Assembly: GCA_002329285.1 (NCBI GenBank)
Contig: DCTO01000013.1
Span: 247 to 7,154 of the forward strand
Reading direction: 5' to 3'
DNA: 6,908 bases
Source: Ruminococcaceae bacterium UBA1438
Lineage (GTDB): Bacteria > Bacillota > Clostridia > Oscillospirales > Acutalibacteraceae
Shown: positions 5,599 to 6,908 of the stretch, piece after piece
How the letters are laid out: every line of letters begins with the position of its first letter
Position numbering within the stretch: the stretch's first letter is position 1
Notes under the pieces: generated by a model
Told to the model about the DNA's origin: nothing
The model's database searches: none
Seen by the model: only the letters and a program-made list of their open reading frames with translations
Made by a program: the position numbers and the translations under genes

Positions 5599-6879
5599 AG
5601 TTCTTTTAACGGCGGCAGCTTTGTTGCTGAAAGCGAGGGCGCTGCAGTTGTTACAACCACTGTGGTAAGCTCGGGTGTTGAGCCAAGCATCAATATTTCC
5701 GATAGTGTTAAAATTACAGAACCGGAGTCTTACGTTATAAACTCTGTGCAAATTGAAAACGGAGTGTTTGATTTCGATGCAGTAACTAATATAGTATCAA
5801 TTTATGATGCGTCCGTTGAAGAGCCTAATTTTGAATTTGATAATGCTACTTGGACTGTTTCAACAAACGCCGCAAAGCGCGTCGTAATTAAGGAGTATTG
5901 GGATTATTCAATTTCTGCTGATATTGAATCCCTTGATTTCGGCACGGTTTGTTATGATTCTAAAAATAAAACTTACGTTCCTGCGGCTGTAGAAGTAACT
6001 TTAACAAACACGGGCAACAGACCCGTATACATTCATCCATGGTCTTATCCTGCAAGCGATAATGCTTTTGGTTTCATACGTCAATCGGATTTCCCCGAAA
6101 GTAAAAGCCTGCAACCCGGTGAAAGTATAACATATTCCGTAAAACCGCGTGAAGAGTTAAAGCCGGGTAATTATGAAGGATACATTGAATTCCCGACTTC
6201 ACCGCGCATGTTCGCCAGCGGTTTTCAATATAGACTTCAGATTCCGGTTAGCTATGTAGTTAATAATCATGAATACGGCGAATACGTTTCCAATAACGAT
6301 GCTACATATGATTCCGACGGCACTAAAACTCACGTGTGCGCCCTTTGCGGAAAGAAGCAAACCGTCTGGGATAAGGGCACAAAGCTAATCCGCAACGGAT
6401 GGTTTAATATTGAAAACGCTTGGTATTATTATATTGAGGATGAAGCTCAGACGGGCTGGCTCAAAGACGGCGGCAAGTGGTATTTCCTTGATGAAGACGG
6501 CGTTATGCAGACGGGTTGGATTAAGGACGGCTCAACCTGGTATTACCTGAATAAATCAGGCGCTATGGCAACCGGTTGGCAACAAGTCGGCGGCAAGTGG
6601 TATTATCTGAATTCAAACGGCGCAATGCAAACGGGCTGGCTCAAGGACGGCAATAATTGGTATTACCTCAAATCCAACGGTTCTATGGCAACGGGTTGGA
6701 TTAAGGATGGCGGTAAGTGGTATTATCTGAAATCCAGCGGCGCTATGGCAACAGGCTGGATTAAGGACGGCGGCAAATGGTATTACCTTGAAAGTAACGG
6801 CGCTATGAGAACTGCAAATCTCAGCTATAAAGGCAAGGTTTATAAATTCAATTCTTCGGGCGCTTGCATTAATCCGTAA
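4798..6879 (+). CDS. Surface protein, C-terminal fragment: second beta-helix-like copy, Ig-like domain, cell-wall-binding repeats (frameshifted)
   Basis: Continuation of the gene at 3990 in the next frame. The GTG at 4798 is only a nominal start; no ribosome site or signal peptide is present, and the 4675-4797 part of this frame does not resemble the protein, so it is probably not an independent gene. Order: a second beta-helix-like copy (about 4891-5598, GWRYD, LNISGTGTLNI, NGG turns); a linker; an Ig-like module (about 5920-6261, LDFGTV and VTLTNTGNRPVYI, resembling ASPM/SPD-2/Hydin-type domains); a short HEYGEYV...CALCGKK segment (about 6268-6384) like those common in clostridial surface proteins; then cell-wall-binding repeats to the end. 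Choline-binding-type repeats imply non-covalent attachment to teichoic-acid-like polymers. Likely role: cell-surface carbohydrate binding or adhesion; the ligand is not predictable. Confidence 0.8.
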   Translation: MLDRNGGTWADCLEEQGADELESGVYGKAANGWRYDTATNTLYLNNAAIDCSSADADGTCISAADDLNIVLVGESTLKSKTGIARGTSFVTAVLYSGNLNISGTGTLNIEEGNYTFRQTSNECQLTVDGGVINIIHDFENYDTEGASTNIVIGSNNKNTVVNDGQINSDVNFAVKEINGGEINAYGVINKGELTINSGEINANTVYASNKLTINGGVVNVSGGNINTFISDYIAGYTNFGIFAVEAFEMNGGEVYTHGSAFGLLCAQSSFNGGSFVAESEGAAVVTTTVVSSGVEPSINISDSVKITEPESYVINSVQIENGVFDFDAVTNIVSIYDASVEEPNFEFDNATWTVSTNAAKRVVIKEYWDYSISADIESLDFGTVCYDSKNKTYVPAAVEVTLTNTGNRPVYIHPWSYPASDNAFGFIRQSDFPESKSLQPGESITYSVKPREELKPGNYEGYIEFPTSPRMFASGFQYRLQIPVSYVVNNHEYGEYVSNNDATYDSDGTKTHVCALCGKKQTVWDKGTKLIRNGWFNIENAWYYYIEDEAQTGWLKDGGKWYFLDEDGVMQTGWIKDGSTWYYLNKSGAMATGWQQVGGKWYYLNSNGAMQTGWLKDGNNWYYLKSNGSMATGWIKDGGKWYYLKSSGAMATGWIKDGGKWYYLESNGAMRTANLSYKGKVYKFNSSGACINP
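6454..6813 (+). repeat. Six exact-period 60-bp cell-wall (choline)-binding repeats
   Basis: Six units begin at 6454, 6514, 6574, 6634, 6694 and 6754, each coding 20 residues of pattern GW(I/L)KDG..WYYL...GAM.T. A degenerate unit precedes them (6397-6453, 19 residues, WFNIENAWYYY) and a diverged end cap follows (6814-6876). Aromatic Trp-Tyr-Tyr clusters and the Gly-Trp pair are those of CW_binding_1 / choline-binding modules. The units are very similar at DNA level, especially the last two, with no indels. Confidence 0.96.
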
Positions 6880-6897
6880 CAAATAATAAATATCCAC

Positions 6898-6908
6898 CCG
6901 CATAGCGG
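6898..6908 (+). terminator. Start of a possible terminator hairpin at the window edge
   Basis: CCGC, ATA, GCGG forms a 4-bp hairpin 19 bases after the TAA of the surface-protein gene. The window ends here, so neither a longer stem nor a T tract can be seen. Position is right for the gene's terminator; support is weak. Confidence 0.3.

Noticed and set aside
6454..6813. CRISPR-like array because of the regular 60-bp period
   Set aside because: The units are contiguous, coding, in frame and without spacers; they encode wall-binding modules.

Overview
The window looks like chromosomal DNA of a spore-forming, low-to-moderate-GC Firmicute of class Clostridia, plausibly a gut Oscillospirales-type lineage. 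This rests on the valS-folC neighbourhood, a spoIIAA-spoIIAB-sigF operon, AGGAG-type ribosome binding sites, sigma-A promoters with TGn-extended -10 boxes, and a large secreted protein with choline-binding-type repeats. The exact taxon cannot be read from the sequence.

Layout, all on the + strand. (1) 1-2236: the 3' part of valS (valyl-tRNA synthetase, cut by the window edge), followed one base later by folC, an unusually short folylpolyglutamate synthase. (2) 2265-2302: an intrinsic-terminator-like hairpin and T tract ending only three bases before the spoIIAA Shine-Dalgarno. (3) 2319-3732: the spoIIA operon, encoding the switch that activates the first forespore sigma factor. Its first gene carries an in-frame TAA at codon 70, while the rest of the family alignment continues in the same frame to a normal stop. 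spoIIAB and sigF look intact and overlap by 7 bases. (4) 3729-3926: a compact, unnamed small-RNA gene. A near-consensus sigma-A promoter overlaps the sigF stop codon, the predicted start falls on the first base of a 17-19 bp closing helix, and a UUCG-capped terminator ends the unit. I do not recognise the RNA family. (5) 3928-6879: a promoter and a long secreted surface-protein gene: signal peptide, two diverged copies of a beta-helix-like region, an Ig-like domain, a CxxC module and six exact 60-bp cell-wall-binding repeats. This gene is split by a frameshift near 4803, at the junction of the two beta-helix copies.

How the genes work together: valS and folC are housekeeping genes. In the spoIIA system SpoIIAB holds sigma-F inactive until unphosphorylated SpoIIAA displaces it, so the nonsense codon in spoIIAA, if real, predicts a strain that cannot release sigma-F normally. 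The small RNA lies between the sporulation operon and the surface-protein gene, and its terminator is the only convincing one downstream of sigF. The best candidates for something undescribed are this small-RNA unit and the attenuator-like hairpin in front of spoIIAA. The two broken reading frames should first be tested as sequencing or assembly errors.
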